Numbered from the stretch's first letter, positions 26,585-35,889 are shown. The stretch: 64,000 nt of DNA from Pseudomonas karstica (GCF_009707515.1 NZ_WLYI01000001.1:124001-188000); one strand, 5' to 3'. Notes: generated by a model from the sequence alone, not told the origin. A program made the numbers and translations.

Positions 26585-26732
26585 CGAGTTGTAGTTCCGG
26601 GTAGTCAGTGGTGTCCTGGAGCAATTGGCGCTGCTCACAGCGATCTTCAATTGCGCGACGGAACGCCATGCGACGCTGGTCTTCCTGCTGGCGACGAGTC
26701 TTGACGGTGCTGTCTTCGTATTGCCGGGCCAT
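26529..26732 (-). CDS. PA3496-family small protein
   Basis: This 67-residue charged protein opens MARQYEDSTVKTRRQQEDQR and continues RMAFRRAIEDRCEQRQ. It matches the PA3496 family of pseudomonads, annotated as putative envelope integrity proteins on limited evidence. There is no signal peptide or membrane segment. A GGGAG site lies just upstream of the ATG at 26732. The gene runs into the 3' end of pycR on the opposite strand. Confidence 0.75.
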   Translation of the reverse strand: MARQYEDSTVKTRRQQEDQRRMAFRRAIEDRCEQRQLLQDTTDYPELQLVTHWQAPVAAQRSAQPGR

Positions 26733-26822
26733 TTCGAGTCTCCCAATGCGAGTACGGGAAGTACAGGATGGGTACAAGGGATGACGGTTTAGCGGCGCAA
26801 GGGTTACAGGACGATGAATCTT

Positions 26823-26850
26823 GATCGTTCCCACGCGCGTGGGAGCGATC
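26823..26850. repeat. 28-bp palindromic repeat, GTTCCCACGCGCGTGGGA family
   Basis: GATCGTTCCCACGCGCGTGG begins a near-perfect palindrome. A second copy differing at two bases lies at 31640-31667. Both are followed by AGC and both sit just beyond gene 3' ends (the RpiR gene here, uvrD there). Confidence 0.8.
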
Positions 26851-26868
26851 AGCATCGGTATTGAGCTT

Positions 26869-27735
26869 TTAGTCGTCGAGGGCTTTGACGGATTTTGGCG
26901 ACAAGCGAAGGCTACGCAGGCTGCGCTTGACGCTCTTGAGGTGGTTGACCAGGCTTGGACCGCGAGCCATGGCCACGCCCATCGCCAGCACATCGATCAC
27001 CACCAGGTGGGCAATACGCGAGGTCAGCGGCGTATAGATTTCGGTGTCTTCATGCACGTCGATCGCCAGGTTGATCGTCGACAACTCTGCCAACGGCGTC
27101 TGGCTCGGACACAGGGTAATCAATGACGCGCCACTTTCTCGTACCAGGTTAGCGGTGATCAGCAGGTCCTTGGAACGCCCAGACTGGGAAATACAGATCG
27201 CCACATCGGTAGGTTTCAAGGTCACTGCCGACATTGCCTGCATGTGCGGGTCGCTGTAGGCGGCTGCCGTCAGCAGCAAGCGAAAAAACTTGTGCTGGGC
27301 GTCCGCCGCCACTGCCCCGGAAGCGCCGAAACCGTAAAACTCCACGCGCTGGGCCTGGGACATGGCCGTCACGGCTTTCTGCAGCTCCACCGGGTCGAGT
27401 TTCTCTCGCACTTCCATGAGGGTATGCAAGGTGGTGTCGAAGATTTTCAGGCTGTAGTCGGCGACGGAGTCATCTTCGTGAATCGCGAACTGTCCAAAAC
27501 TCGCACCGGCCGCCAGGCTCTGTGCCAGCTTGAGCTTCAAGTCCTGGAATCCGGAGCAACCGATAGCTCGACAGAAACGTACGATGGTCGGCTCGCTAAT
27601 ACCCACGCTGTGGGCCAGGTCAGCCATGGAACTGTGCATCACAGCCGCAGGATCAAGCAGCACGTGATCGGCAACCTTGAGTTCCGATTTGCGTAACAGG
27701 TGACGCGACTGGGCGATATGTTGCAACAGGTTCAA
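26869..27735 (-). CDS. RpiR-family regulator, HexR-like
   Basis: The 288-residue protein has an N-terminal RpiR helix-turn-helix (MADLAHSVGISEPTIVRFCR, residues 37-56) and a C-terminal SIS sugar-phosphate domain (EFYGFGASGAVAADAQHKFF near 131, ICISQSGRSKDLL near 179). It is very like HexR, the KDPG-sensing repressor of glucose catabolism. The typical HexR neighbours (zwf, pgl, eda) are absent; it adjoins the pyruvate carboxylase locus, so it is probably the second HexR-type paralogue found here in pseudomonads. Its targets are unknown. It ends VKALDD. Confidence 0.9.
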   Translation of the reverse strand: MNLLQHIAQSRHLLRKSELKVADHVLLDPAAVMHSSMADLAHSVGISEPTIVRFCRAIGCSGFQDLKLKLAQSLAAGASFGQFAIHEDDSVADYSLKIFDTTLHTLMEVREKLDPVELQKAVTAMSQAQRVEFYGFGASGAVAADAQHKFFRLLLTAAAYSDPHMQAMSAVTLKPTDVAICISQSGRSKDLLITANLVRESGASLITLCPSQTPLAELSTINLAIDVHEDTEIYTPLTSRIAHLVVIDVLAMGVAMARGPSLVNHLKSVKRSLRSLRLSPKSVKALDD

Positions 27736-27899
27736 AGGGCAGGACTCTTGTTATTGGCGAGCGCCAGGGATGTAGCAAGTTTGTAGTTATACTACAAGAA
27801 TTGCCGGCTTGCCCGTTCGATGCATCACTTAATCACCCTGCTACCCCCTATTTTGGCGGATGCACTCTTTGTAGCCGCTGGTGCGGCCTGTGTCAGCGG

Positions 27900-29117
27900 C
27901 TACAGCGGTTGGCTATTTTTTCGTAACAAATCCGCCAAGGCGTCCGCCTCCATTGGCTGGCCGATCAAATACCCCTGCACCTCGTCGCACTGTTCGGCCC
28001 GCAGGAAATCCAGCTGCAGTTGATCTTCCACACCCTCGGCCACCACCTTGAGGGCCAGGCCATGGGCCATGGCGATAATCGCCCGGGTAATCGCCGCGTC
28101 CTCACGACCTTGGCCCAGGCCACGGATAAAGGCTTGGTCAATCTTCACGTAGTCGACCGGGATGCGCTTGAGATAACTGAGGGATGAGTAGCCGGTGCCA
28201 AAGTCGTTGATGGCCAGTTTCACCCCTAGGTCCCGCAGCTGTTGGAAGGTAGAAATGATGTGTTCAACGCTGTCGAGCAACTGGCTTTCCGTCAGCTCCA
28301 GCTCCAGGCACTGCGGCGCCAGGCCGGTTTCTTCGAGCACTTGCCGCACCAGGCTGATCAGCTTGCCTTGACGCAACTGATGCACCGACAGATTGACCGA
28401 TACGCGGACCGGCGCAAGCCCCTGGCGCTGCCACTCGCACGCCTGCCAGCAGGCCTGGCGCAAGACAAACTCGCCCAATGGCACAATCAGCCCGGTTTCT
28501 TCCGCCAGCCCGATAAAGTCACCGGGAGGCACGCTGCCCCATTGCGGATGATCCCAGCGCACCAGCGCCTCGGCAGCGTTCATTTGGCCAGTGGCCAGGC
28601 ACAGTTTTGGTTGGTAATACACCTTGAGCTGGTGCTCTTCAATGGCCTTGCGCAGTTGATTCTCCAACTGCAAACGCTCCAGGGTGCGGGCTTTCAGGCT
28701 GTCGGTGTAGAACTGGAAGTTGTTGCCACCCAAGTGCTTGGCGTGCTGCATGGCCATGTTCGATTGGCTGACCAGCACAGAAATTTCCCGCGCATTATAT
28801 GGCAGCAGACTGACGCCCATTGAGGCGCTGACCACCAACTCATGCCCTTCCACCGTCACCGGCACTCGCAGCTTGGCCAGCAGGCGAGTCGCCACCCGTG
28901 CCAGGCTCGACAAGTTGCCGTAGGCGTCGAACAACACCGCGAATTCATCCCCCGAGAGGCGGGCAATGGTGTCGGCTTCTGGCAGGGCGTTAATGAGACG
29001 CCGGGCTATTTTTTGCAACAACTGATCGGCAACTTCATGGCCCAGGCTGTCGTTCAGCAGCTTGAAGCGGTCCAGGTTGATGTGCAGCAAAGCCAGCCTA
29101 CGTCCTCCCTGGCGCAC
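27900..29117 (-). CDS. GGDEF/EAL cyclic-di-GMP protein, 5' end probably frameshifted
   Basis: The open frame of 405 residues carries a GGDEF domain (to about residue 130) with the active-site degenerate form RLSGDEFAVLF, and an EAL domain (150-400) with EALVRWDHPQWG, ELTESQLLDS, NDFGTGYSSLSYLK and KVVAEGVED, i.e. most phosphodiesterase motifs; the EAL motif itself reads EAL within NAAEALVRW. The only start in frame is a GTG at 29117, which truncates the GGDEF domain. The frame continues upstream as LTCLANRSLFRERLREAHQ to 29177 but without a start codon. Removing five bases (29178-29182) would restore YDPLTCLANRSLF, or one extra C near 29185 would give an ATG start at 29190. A recent frameshift or sequencing error is likely. 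Confidence 0.75.
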   Translation of the reverse strand: MRQGGRRLALLHINLDRFKLLNDSLGHEVADQLLQKIARRLINALPEADTIARLSGDEFAVLFDAYGNLSSLARVATRLLAKLRVPVTVEGHELVVSASMGVSLLPYNAREISVLVSQSNMAMQHAKHLGGNNFQFYTDSLKARTLERLQLENQLRKAIEEHQLKVYYQPKLCLATGQMNAAEALVRWDHPQWGSVPPGDFIGLAEETGLIVPLGEFVLRQACWQACEWQRQGLAPVRVSVNLSVHQLRQGKLISLVRQVLEETGLAPQCLELELTESQLLDSVEHIISTFQQLRDLGVKLAINDFGTGYSSLSYLKRIPVDYVKIDQAFIRGLGQGREDAAITRAIIAMAHGLALKVVAEGVEDQLQLDFLRAEQCDEVQGYLIGQPMEADALADLLRKNSQPL

Positions 29118-29446
29118 CCGCTGATGAGCTTCGCGCAGGCGTTCGCGGAACAGCGAACGGTTAGCCAGACAGGTCAGAGCTAAGGGTCATAGGCTGTGTT
29201 CTTATAATGGTGAGCCCGAAACGTCGACGGAGCATACACAAGCAAACGGCTAGACCAAACGGCTGCGGATTATAAAAAATCGTCAATGAATCGCCGCAAA
29301 CCTTCGAGCCAGAGAGGCTGAGCGAGACAGGCCGCGGGTTGTGGCGGATGACCAGACGGTCATCTTTAGAAGCCGATTGTGGGTTTTCCTTCGACCACCC
29401 GGCATTGGGATTTGCCCCCCTTCCCTCGGCACCCTAGAATGCGCCG

Positions 29447-31630
29447 ATGCGCGATGATCTCTCCCTTTTGCTGAACTCCCTCAACGATGCCCAACGCCAG
29501 GCCGTAGCGGCCCCCGTTGGCCGTCTGTTGGTCCTGGCCGGTGCCGGCTCCGGTAAAACCCGAGTGCTGGTGCACCGTATCGCCTGGTTGATCCAGGTTG
29601 AAAACGCCTCGCCTCACTCGATTCTGTCGGTGACCTTCACCAACAAGGCCGCTGCCGAGATGCGTCATCGCATCGAGCAGTTGATGGGCATCAGCCCCGC
29701 CGGCATGTGGGTTGGCACCTTCCACGGCCTGGCGCATCGCCTGTTGCGCGCCCATTGGCAGGAAGCGGGGCTGAGCCAGACCTTCCAGATTCTCGACAGC
29801 GACGACCAGCAACGCCTGGTCAAGCGGGTGATCCGCGAGCTGGGCCTGGACGAACAACGCTGGCCTGCCCGTCAGGCCCAGTGGTTCATCAACGGCCAGA
29901 AAGACGAAGGCCTGCGCCCGCAACACATCCAGGCCAGCGGCGACCTGTTCCTGGCCACCATGCGCAGCATTTATGAAGCGTACGAAGCCGCCTGCCTGCG
30001 TGCCGGCGTCATCGACTTCTCCGAACTGCTGCTGCGTGCCCTTGACCTATGGCGCGATAATCCGGGCTTGCTGGCCCATTACCAGAAGCGTTTTCGCCAT
30101 ATCCTGGTGGACGAGTTCCAAGACACCAACGCCGTCCAGTACGCCTGGTTGCGCCTACTGGCCAAGGGCGGCGACAGCCTGATGGTGGTGGGCGATGACG
30201 ACCAGTCGATCTACGGCTGGCGTGGCGCGAAAATCGAAAACATCTACCAATATTCCGAAGACTTTCCAGACGCCGAGACCATTCGCCTGGAACAGAACTA
30301 CCGCTCCACCGCCGGGATTCTCAAGGCCGCCAACGCCTTGATCGCCAACAACACCGGGCGCCTGGGCAAAGAGCTGTGGACCGACGGTGGTGAAGGCGAC
30401 GCGATCAACCTGTACGCAGCCTTCAACGAGCACGATGAAGCGCGCTACGTGGTGGAAACCATCGAAAGCGCCCTGAAAACCGGCCTGGCCCGCAGCGATA
30501 TTGCCATTTTGTACCGTTCCAACGCCCAATCCCGAGTGTTGGAAGAGGCCTTGCTGCGCGAGCGCATTCCCTACCGCATCTATGGTGGCCAACGCTTCTT
30601 CGAACGGGCGGAAATCAAGAACGCCATGGCCTACCTGCGCCTGCTCGAGGGCCGCGGCAATGATGCGGCGCTGGAGCGAGTGATCAATATCCCGGCCCGT
30701 GGCATCGGTGAGAAAACCGTCGAGGCGATCCGCGAGCATGCGCGCCATAGCGACGTATCGATGTGGGAAGCCATACGCTTGCTGGTGGCGAATAAAGGCC
30801 TGACTGGTCGCGCCGCTGGTGCCTTGGGCGTGTTTGTCGAGTTGATCGAGAACCTGGCCGCCAAGTGCATGGAAATGCCCCTGCACCTGATGACCCAGAC
30901 AGTAATCGAGCAATCCGGCCTGATCGCCTATCACGAGGCGGAAAAAGGTGAGAAAGGCCAGGCCCGGGTAGAAAACCTTGAGGAGTTGGTCAGCGCCGCC
31001 CGCGCATTCGAAAACAGCGAAGACGATGCTGATCTGTCGCCGCTGGCCGCTTTCCTGGGCCATGCCTCGCTCGAAGCCGGCGACACCCAGGCCGACGAGC
31101 ACGAAGACAGCGTCCAACTGATGACCCTGCACAGCGCCAAGGGCCTGGAATTTCCCTACGTATTCCTGGTAGGCATGGAAGAAGGCTTGTTTCCTCACAA
31201 GATGAGCCTGGAAGAACCGGGCCGCCTCGAAGAAGAACGCCGCCTGGCCTATGTCGGCATCACCCGCGCCATGCACAACCTGGTGATGACCTACGCCGAG
31301 ACTCGCCGCTTGTACGGCAGCGAGACCTACAACAAGGTGTCGCGTTTCGTACGGGAAGTGCCGAAAGGGTTGATTCAGGAAGTGCGGCTGTCCAACAGCG
31401 TCAGTCGACCGTTCGGTGGTGGTCAGCAGCAGAGCTCCAGCAGCCTGTTCGCCGGCTCGGAAATCCCGGAAACCCCGTTCAGCCTTGGCCAACAGGTCAA
31501 GCATGCGATCTTTGGCGAAGGCGTGATCCTCAACTTCGAAGGCGCCGGTGCCCAGGCTCGCGTGCAGGTGAACTTCGCCGAAGGCAGCAAGTGGCTGATG
31601 ATGGGCTACGCCAAGCTCGAAGCCGTCTGA
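29447..31630 (+). CDS. uvrD: UvrD, DNA helicase II
   Basis: This superfamily 1 3'-5' helicase of nucleotide-excision and mismatch repair has 727 residues, the normal size. The Walker A motif AGAGSGKTRVLVHR is near residue 29, motif II LVDEFQDTNAVQY near 220, motif III GDDDQSIYGWRGA near 247, motif IV LEQNYRS near 282, motif V LHSAKGLEFPYVFLVGMEEG near 560, and motif VI EERRLAYVGITRA near 595. The C-terminus (GQQVKHAIFGEGVILNFEG) is the UvrD tudor-like RNA-polymerase contact. The 329-bp region before it contains the broken 5' end of the opposing GGDEF/EAL gene. Confidence 0.98.
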   Translation: MRDDLSLLLNSLNDAQRQAVAAPVGRLLVLAGAGSGKTRVLVHRIAWLIQVENASPHSILSVTFTNKAAAEMRHRIEQLMGISPAGMWVGTFHGLAHRLLRAHWQEAGLSQTFQILDSDDQQRLVKRVIRELGLDEQRWPARQAQWFINGQKDEGLRPQHIQASGDLFLATMRSIYEAYEAACLRAGVIDFSELLLRALDLWRDNPGLLAHYQKRFRHILVDEFQDTNAVQYAWLRLLAKGGDSLMVVGDDDQSIYGWRGAKIENIYQYSEDFPDAETIRLEQNYRSTAGILKAANALIANNTGRLGKELWTDGGEGDAINLYAAFNEHDEARYVVETIESALKTGLARSDIAILYRSNAQSRVLEEALLRERIPYRIYGGQRFFERAEIKNAMAYLRLLEGRGNDAALERVINIPARGIGEKTVEAIREHARHSDVSMWEAIRLLVANKGLTGRAAGALGVFVELIENLAAKCMEMPLHLMTQTVIEQSGLIAYHEAEKGEKGQARVENLEELVSAARAFENSEDDADLSPLAAFLGHASLEAGDTQADEHEDSVQLMTLHSAKGLEFPYVFLVGMEEGLFPHKMSLEEPGRLEEERRLAYVGITRAMHNLVMTYAETRRLYGSETYNKVSRFVREVPKGLIQEVRLSNSVSRPFGGGQQQSSSSLFAGSEIPETPFSLGQQVKHAIFGEGVILNFEGAGAQARVQVNFAEGSKWLMMGYAKLEAV

Positions 31631-31639
31631 CGCCCCTGT

Positions 31640-31667
31640 GATCGTTCCCACGCGCGTGGGAATGATC
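31640..31667. repeat. 28-bp palindromic repeat, second copy
   Basis: GATCGTTCCCACGCGCGTGG begins the palindrome nine bases after the uvrD stop codon. It differs from the copy at 26823 at two positions. It may end or stabilise the uvrD mRNA. The rest of the 225-bp gap before the next gene shows no further gene. Confidence 0.8.
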
Positions 31668-31855
31668 AGCCTCGCGCCTACAAGAGTCAGGTCCCTGCCC
31701 TTGTTTTTCCCGCCGGCGGGCCAATATCTGTAATACGTCCTACAGATCACTCTGTATCGGTCTTACGCAAAAGCCCGAAACATTATGCCGCTAGCCACTG
31801 ACATCACACCTGTGCAACATGGCGCGCGTGCAATCCACAAATGGGAATTCCCTTT

Positions 31856-32734
31856 ATGAAACGTTTTCTTAGCATCGCCATGGCGTTGTGCATCGGCCTG
31901 ACGATGAGCCTCGACGCCAACGCCAAGCGCTTTGGTGGCGGCAAAAGCATGGGCTCGGCGCCGAGCCACCAAAGCAGCAAAATGGCACCCTCCGCCGGGG
32001 CCGCCGGGGCCGGCGGAGCCGCTGCGACCGCAGGTGCTGCCGGTGCCGCGGGTGCTGCTGCCAAAGCCGGCGGTGCTTCGCGCTGGTTGGGTCCTCTGGC
32101 CGGTATCGCGGCCGGTGGCTTGCTCGCGTCCATGTTCATGGGCGGTGGCTTCCAGGGCATGCAGATATTCGACATCCTGATCATGGCGGTCATCGCCTTT
32201 GTGATCTTCCGCTTTATCGCCGCCCGTCGTCGCAAGCAGCAGGAGCACCTGGCACCCGCCGGTGCACCGATGCAGCGTGAAGTGTTCGAGCAAAAGCCTG
32301 CCATGGGTTCGATTTTCGGTGGCTCGGCTGCACCCGCTGCCGCTCGTCCGGTTATCAATGCACCCGCCTGGTTCAATGAAGAGCGTTTCGTTGAAGCAGC
32401 ACGCAACCACTTCCAGTCCCTGCAGCAACACTGGGACGCCAACGAAATGGACAAGATCGCCGAGTTCGTGACCCCACAGTTGCTGGAGTTCCTCAAGCGC
32501 GAACGTGCCGACCTGGGCGACGCCTTCCAGTCGACCTACATCGACGACCTGAGCGTACAGCTGGAAGGTGTGGATGATCGCGCCGACAAGACCATCGCCA
32601 CCCTGACCTTCAGCGGTCTATCGAAGACCTCGCGCTTCGATCAGGGCGAAGTGTTCAGCGAAAGCTGGAACATGGAACGTCCACAAGGCGAGAACCAGCC
32701 TTGGCTCGTAGCCGGTATCCGCCAGAACGGTTGA
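31856..32734 (+). CDS. Tim44-domain membrane protein
   Basis: This 292-residue protein has a signal-like N-terminus (MKRFLSIAMALCIGLTMSLD), a glycine-alanine-rich segment (about 35-75, GAAGAGGAAATAGAAGAAGA), two hydrophobic stretches (around 80-130) and a C-terminal Tim44-like domain (about 175-290; WFNEERFVEAARNHFQSLQ, then FLKRERADLG). Bacterial Tim44-domain proteins of this layout are inner-membrane proteins of unknown role. The ATG at 31856 is preferred to one five codons earlier because it begins the signal sequence. A perfect terminator palindrome follows. Confidence 0.88.
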   Translation: MKRFLSIAMALCIGLTMSLDANAKRFGGGKSMGSAPSHQSSKMAPSAGAAGAGGAAATAGAAGAAGAAAKAGGASRWLGPLAGIAAGGLLASMFMGGGFQGMQIFDILIMAVIAFVIFRFIAARRRKQQEHLAPAGAPMQREVFEQKPAMGSIFGGSAAPAAARPVINAPAWFNEERFVEAARNHFQSLQQHWDANEMDKIAEFVTPQLLEFLKRERADLGDAFQSTYIDDLSVQLEGVDDRADKTIATLTFSGLSKTSRFDQGEVFSESWNMERPQGENQPWLVAGIRQNG

Positions 32735-32764
32735 TCCCCAAACGCTTTGAGCACGCAGTAACGG

Positions 32765-32797
32765 AAACCCCGGACATATGTCCGGGGTTTTCTATTT
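32765..32797 (+). terminator. Intrinsic terminator after the Tim44-domain gene
   Basis: A perfect 26-base palindrome (13 per arm, core CCCCGGACATATGTCCGGGG) is followed by TCTATTT. It lies 30 bases after the stop codon and before the SMI1/KNR4 gene. Confidence 0.85.
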
Positions 32798-32872
32798 CAC
32801 GGTTGCACTTATAGCGAGCTACTGTATAAAGCGCCCCTATAAACCGCGCCATCTAGCAAGAGGATCCCGGCC

Positions 32873-33280
32873 GTGGAAGAAGTCATCGAACAATTGCGTG
32901 AAGCCAACGAACCGGTACCGGTTCCTCTGGAACTGCCTGACGACGACGACCTGGTGGAGATTGAAGAACAGTTGTTCATCAATATCCCCTTTGTCTTCAA
33001 AGAGTTTTTGCTGACTGTCAGCGACGTGGTTTATGGCAGCCTGGAGCCTGTGACCGTTACCGACCCGCAGTCACATACCTATCTGCCGGACGTTTGTGCG
33101 ACCGCTTGGGACATGGGCGTTTCTCGCGAACTGATCCCAATCTGCCAAGACGGCGACGACTACTACTGCGTCGAAGAAGACGGCACCGTCGTACTGTGGT
33201 CCGGCGAAGAAGAACTCGTCACCGAAGAAACCTGGGAGTCGGTATGGCACTGGGCGCGGGACGTCTGGCTGGAAAGCTGA
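32873..33280 (+). CDS. SMI1/KNR4-family protein
   Basis: This 135-residue acidic cytoplasmic protein of the SMI1/KNR4 (SUKH) fold opens MEEVIEQLREANEPVPVPLE and has the family core EEQLFINIPFVFKEFLLTVSD at about residues 31-51, with GSLEPVTV after it. SUKH proteins are often immunity proteins against toxins, but this lone, conserved chromosomal copy has no toxin gene beside it and its role is unknown. The start is GTG with AAGAGG upstream. About a quarter of residues are Asp or Glu. Confidence 0.85.
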   Translation: MEEVIEQLREANEPVPVPLELPDDDDLVEIEEQLFINIPFVFKEFLLTVSDVVYGSLEPVTVTDPQSHTYLPDVCATAWDMGVSRELIPICQDGDDYYCVEEDGTVVLWSGEEELVTEETWESVWHWARDVWLES

Positions 33281-33282
33281 TG

Positions 33283-33322
33283 CTGTGGCGAGGGGGATCG
33301 CCGTACCTCCCCCTCGCCACAG
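33283..33322. repeat. GTGGCGAGGGGG inverted repeat between convergent genes
   Basis: CTGTGGCGAGGGGG and CCCCCTCGCCACAG form a perfect 14-bp stem with a 12-base loop. It fills the 48-bp gap between the SMI1/KNR4 gene and the opposing antiporter gene and could end both transcripts. TGTGGCGAGGG palindromes are another repeat family of fluorescent pseudomonads. Confidence 0.85.
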
Positions 33323-33328
33323 GCTGTC

Positions 33329-35092
33329 TCAGTGTTCCGGCGTGTCCTTGTGGTTATCCAGGGTTTCCAGCAAGGCCACCTGCATCCGTGTATGCACGCG
33401 GATAAACCAGCGCCAGAGCACGGCGGCCACTGCGGCCGCCACCACGGCGATCAGCACCAGCAACTTGTTGGTCGGCAAAATGCTCGCCGACAAGGCCGCC
33501 AAAAGCAGGAAGATCACCAGCAGCGAGAGCAGCGGGATCACTTCGGCGATCACCCGGCGCACGCGCTGGGTATGGCGCCCGGCCATTTCCGGCTTGACGC
33601 TCATCTCGGCCAGTAACATCGACAGCGCCTTGAGCTTGCGGTAAGCCGCGATCAGGAACGGCAGCGACAATAACAGCGCACCGCCCCAAATCAATGCTTT
33701 TTGCCAGCTCGGATCACTGACCCAGGCTTCCAAGTAACCGCCAATGCGCACCGCGAAGAAGCTGCCGGCAAAGAAGATTGCGATCACCAATGCCAGGTTC
33801 ACTCCGACCTGCAGAATGATCTTGCGGATCATCGACGCCAACATCGCGCCCTCGCCCTGAGGCTGGATACTGCGCAGCCATTCGCCGTACATCCCGAACA
33901 CCCGGCTCATGCGCTTGGGCATGATCGCCGCGATTTTCAGCGACAGCGGGTCGGCACCACGAATCAGGTAAGGCGTGAGTAACGTGGTAATGGCCGAAAC
34001 CGCCACTGCCACCGGGTAGAGAAAGTCGCTGGTAACCTGCAGGGTCATCCCCAGCGCAGCGATAATGAACGAAAATTCGCCAATCTGTGACAGCCCCATA
34101 CCCACCCGCAATGATGTGCGGCCATCATTCCCCGCGATAAATGCCCCCAGGCCGCAGGACAACATCTTGCCCAGCACCACAGCCACGGTAATCACCGCAA
34201 TCGGCCAGGCATATTGCAGCAGGATTTGCGGGTCGATCATCAAGCCGATAGCGACAAAAAAGATCGCACTGAACATGTCGCGAACCGGTTCGATCAAGCG
34301 TTCGATCTTCAGCAGTTGCCGGGACTCGGCCATGATCGCGCCGATCAGGAATGCCCCCAGCACCATGCTGTATTCCAACTTGACCACCAGCAGGCAGAAA
34401 CCAAAACACAGGCCCAGCACGGTGATCAGCAGCATCTCGTTGCTTTCGAACCTGGCCACGTACTCCAACAGCCGCGGCACCAACAAAATGCCAATGACCA
34501 GCGCCACAATCATGAACAGCGAGAGTTTGCCAACGGTGGAGAACACTTCGCCGGAACTGACCGTGCCACTGACGGCGATGCTCGACAGCAAGGCGATGAT
34601 GCCAATGCCGAGGATGTCTTCAACGATCAGCACGCCGAAGATCAACTGCGCAAAGCGCTGGTTTTTCATCTTCAGGTCATTGAGAGCCTTGACGATGATG
34701 GTGGTCGAGGAGATGGCCAGGATCGCGCCGAGGAACAGCGAGTCCATGGTGTTCCAGTCGAACCAGCTACCGATTTCGTAGCCGATCCAGATCATCAGGA
34801 CGATTTCCAGGAAGGCCGCGATAAACGCCGTGGCGCCAACCTTGAACAGCTTGCGCAGGCTGAACTCCAGGCCCAGGCAGAACATCAGGAAGATCACCCC
34901 AAGCTCGGCCAGGGTCTTGATGGTGTCTTCGTCGTGGATCAGGCCGAATGGCGGGGTGTGAGGGCCGATGATGAACCCGGCGACAATGTAGCCCAGGACT
35001 ACCGGCTGCTTGAGGCGGTGAAACAGGATGGTGACGACCCCTGCTACCAGCATGATCACGGCCAGGTCCTGGATAAAGCTGATGGCGTGCAT
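33329..35092 (-). CDS. CPA2-family monovalent cation:proton antiporter
   Basis: This 587-residue polytopic inner-membrane protein is of the Kef/CPA2 family, which exchanges K+ or Na+ for protons. Helices 1-12 (about residues 1-385) include LGYIVAGFIIGPHTPPFG, ELGVIFLMFCLGLEFSL, and FGVLIVEDILGIGIIALL, with the conserved aspartate of the transport site. GLSQIGEFSFIIAALG near 335 is also typical. The C-terminal part has two extra helices and no TrkA-N nucleotide domain, unlike KefB/KefC. The ATG at 35092 has an AAGGAG site and matches the family start; the frame is open 42 codons further upstream. Confidence 0.92.
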   Translation of the reverse strand: MHAISFIQDLAVIMLVAGVVTILFHRLKQPVVLGYIVAGFIIGPHTPPFGLIHDEDTIKTLAELGVIFLMFCLGLEFSLRKLFKVGATAFIAAFLEIVLMIWIGYEIGSWFDWNTMDSLFLGAILAISSTTIIVKALNDLKMKNQRFAQLIFGVLIVEDILGIGIIALLSSIAVSGTVSSGEVFSTVGKLSLFMIVALVIGILLVPRLLEYVARFESNEMLLITVLGLCFGFCLLVVKLEYSMVLGAFLIGAIMAESRQLLKIERLIEPVRDMFSAIFFVAIGLMIDPQILLQYAWPIAVITVAVVLGKMLSCGLGAFIAGNDGRTSLRVGMGLSQIGEFSFIIAALGMTLQVTSDFLYPVAVAVSAITTLLTPYLIRGADPLSLKIAAIMPKRMSRVFGMYGEWLRSIQPQGEGAMLASMIRKIILQVGVNLALVIAIFFAGSFFAVRIGGYLEAWVSDPSWQKALIWGGALLLSLPFLIAAYRKLKALSMLLAEMSVKPEMAGRHTQRVRRVIAEVIPLLSLLVIFLLLAALSASILPTNKLLVLIAVVAAAVAAVLWRWFIRVHTRMQVALLETLDNHKDTPEH

Positions 35093-35376
35093 GGCGAGGG
35101 GCTCCTTGAAGGGCACTGGCGCTTTATCCATTTCCGCGCAGCGGCCGCAATGAGCGGAAGGAAAAGTCTGCCTTGATCGTAAGAAATGCCCTCGAAATGG
35201 GCTTTTGAAGGGTAACACCGCGACTTACGGCAGAAAGCCGGTGCAATATATGGAAACAGATCGTTCCAGGCGTGACGGCAAGCCACGCAATGGCGTCCCG
35301 TTAGGAATGGCTCTGCAAAAATTCCAGCACCCGCAGAGGTGCCTCCCCAACCAATGCCTACAACCGCGAGTGTGCT

Positions 35377-35862
35377 ATGGAACCCGGAAACGCCCAGCTG
35401 TCGATGACGGTACTGATGACCCCTGACATGGCCAATTTCTCAGGTAATGTCCACGGCGGCACCTTACTCAAGTACCTCGACGAAGTCTCCTACGCCTGCG
35501 CCAGCCGTTACGCCGGGCGCTATGTGGTGACTTTGTCGGTGGACCAAGTAATTTTTCGCGAACCGATCCATGTTGGCGAACTGGTGACCTTCCTGGCCTC
35601 GGTCAACTACACCGGCAATACGTCGATGGAAGTGGGGATCAAGGTGGTCACCGAGAACATCCGCGAGCGTTCGGTGCGCCATACCAACAGTTGCTTCTTC
35701 ACCATGGTCGCGGTGGACGACCAACGCAAACCGGCTGCCGTACCGCCGCTGCAACCGCAGAACAGCGAAGACAAGCGCCGATTCGTACAAGCCCAGCAGC
35801 GCCGGCAGATTCGCCAGGAACTGGAGAAGCGCTACAGGGAAATCAAGGCCGACGGGCCGTAA
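35377..35862 (+). CDS. Acyl-CoA thioesterase (hotdog fold, YciA/BACH type)
   Basis: The 161-residue hotdog protein hydrolyses acyl-CoA in its family. MTPDMANFSGNVHGGTLLKYLDEVSY (about residues 14-39; shown in part) contains the catalytic N-VHGG motif and the aspartate of the active site. VTLSVDQVIFREPIHVGELV follows as in YciA and eukaryotic BACH. A basic C-terminal tail (RRFVQAQQRRQIRQELEKRY) is typical. The gene is divergent from the antiporter across 284 bp that show no gene. Chain-length preference cannot be read from sequence. Confidence 0.92.
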   Translation: MEPGNAQLSMTVLMTPDMANFSGNVHGGTLLKYLDEVSYACASRYAGRYVVTLSVDQVIFREPIHVGELVTFLASVNYTGNTSMEVGIKVVTENIRERSVRHTNSCFFTMVAVDDQRKPAAVPPLQPQNSEDKRRFVQAQQRRQIRQELEKRYREIKADGP

Positions 35863-35889
35863 GAACCCGCCGGGTTTCTGTAGGGCTGC

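Noticed and set aside
30155-31750. 531-codon minus-strand frame opposite uvrD
   Set aside because: Antisense shadow of uvrD, with no domain and no upstream signals.
32873-33280. SMI1/KNR4 protein as an immunity gene of a toxin system
   Set aside because: No toxin, Rhs or CdiA-like gene or other polymorphic-toxin feature is adjacent; family membership alone is not enough.
33283-33322. Hairpin considered as part of a CRISPR array
   Set aside because: There is a single inverted repeat without spacers or tandem copies; it fits the known intergenic palindromes of the genus.
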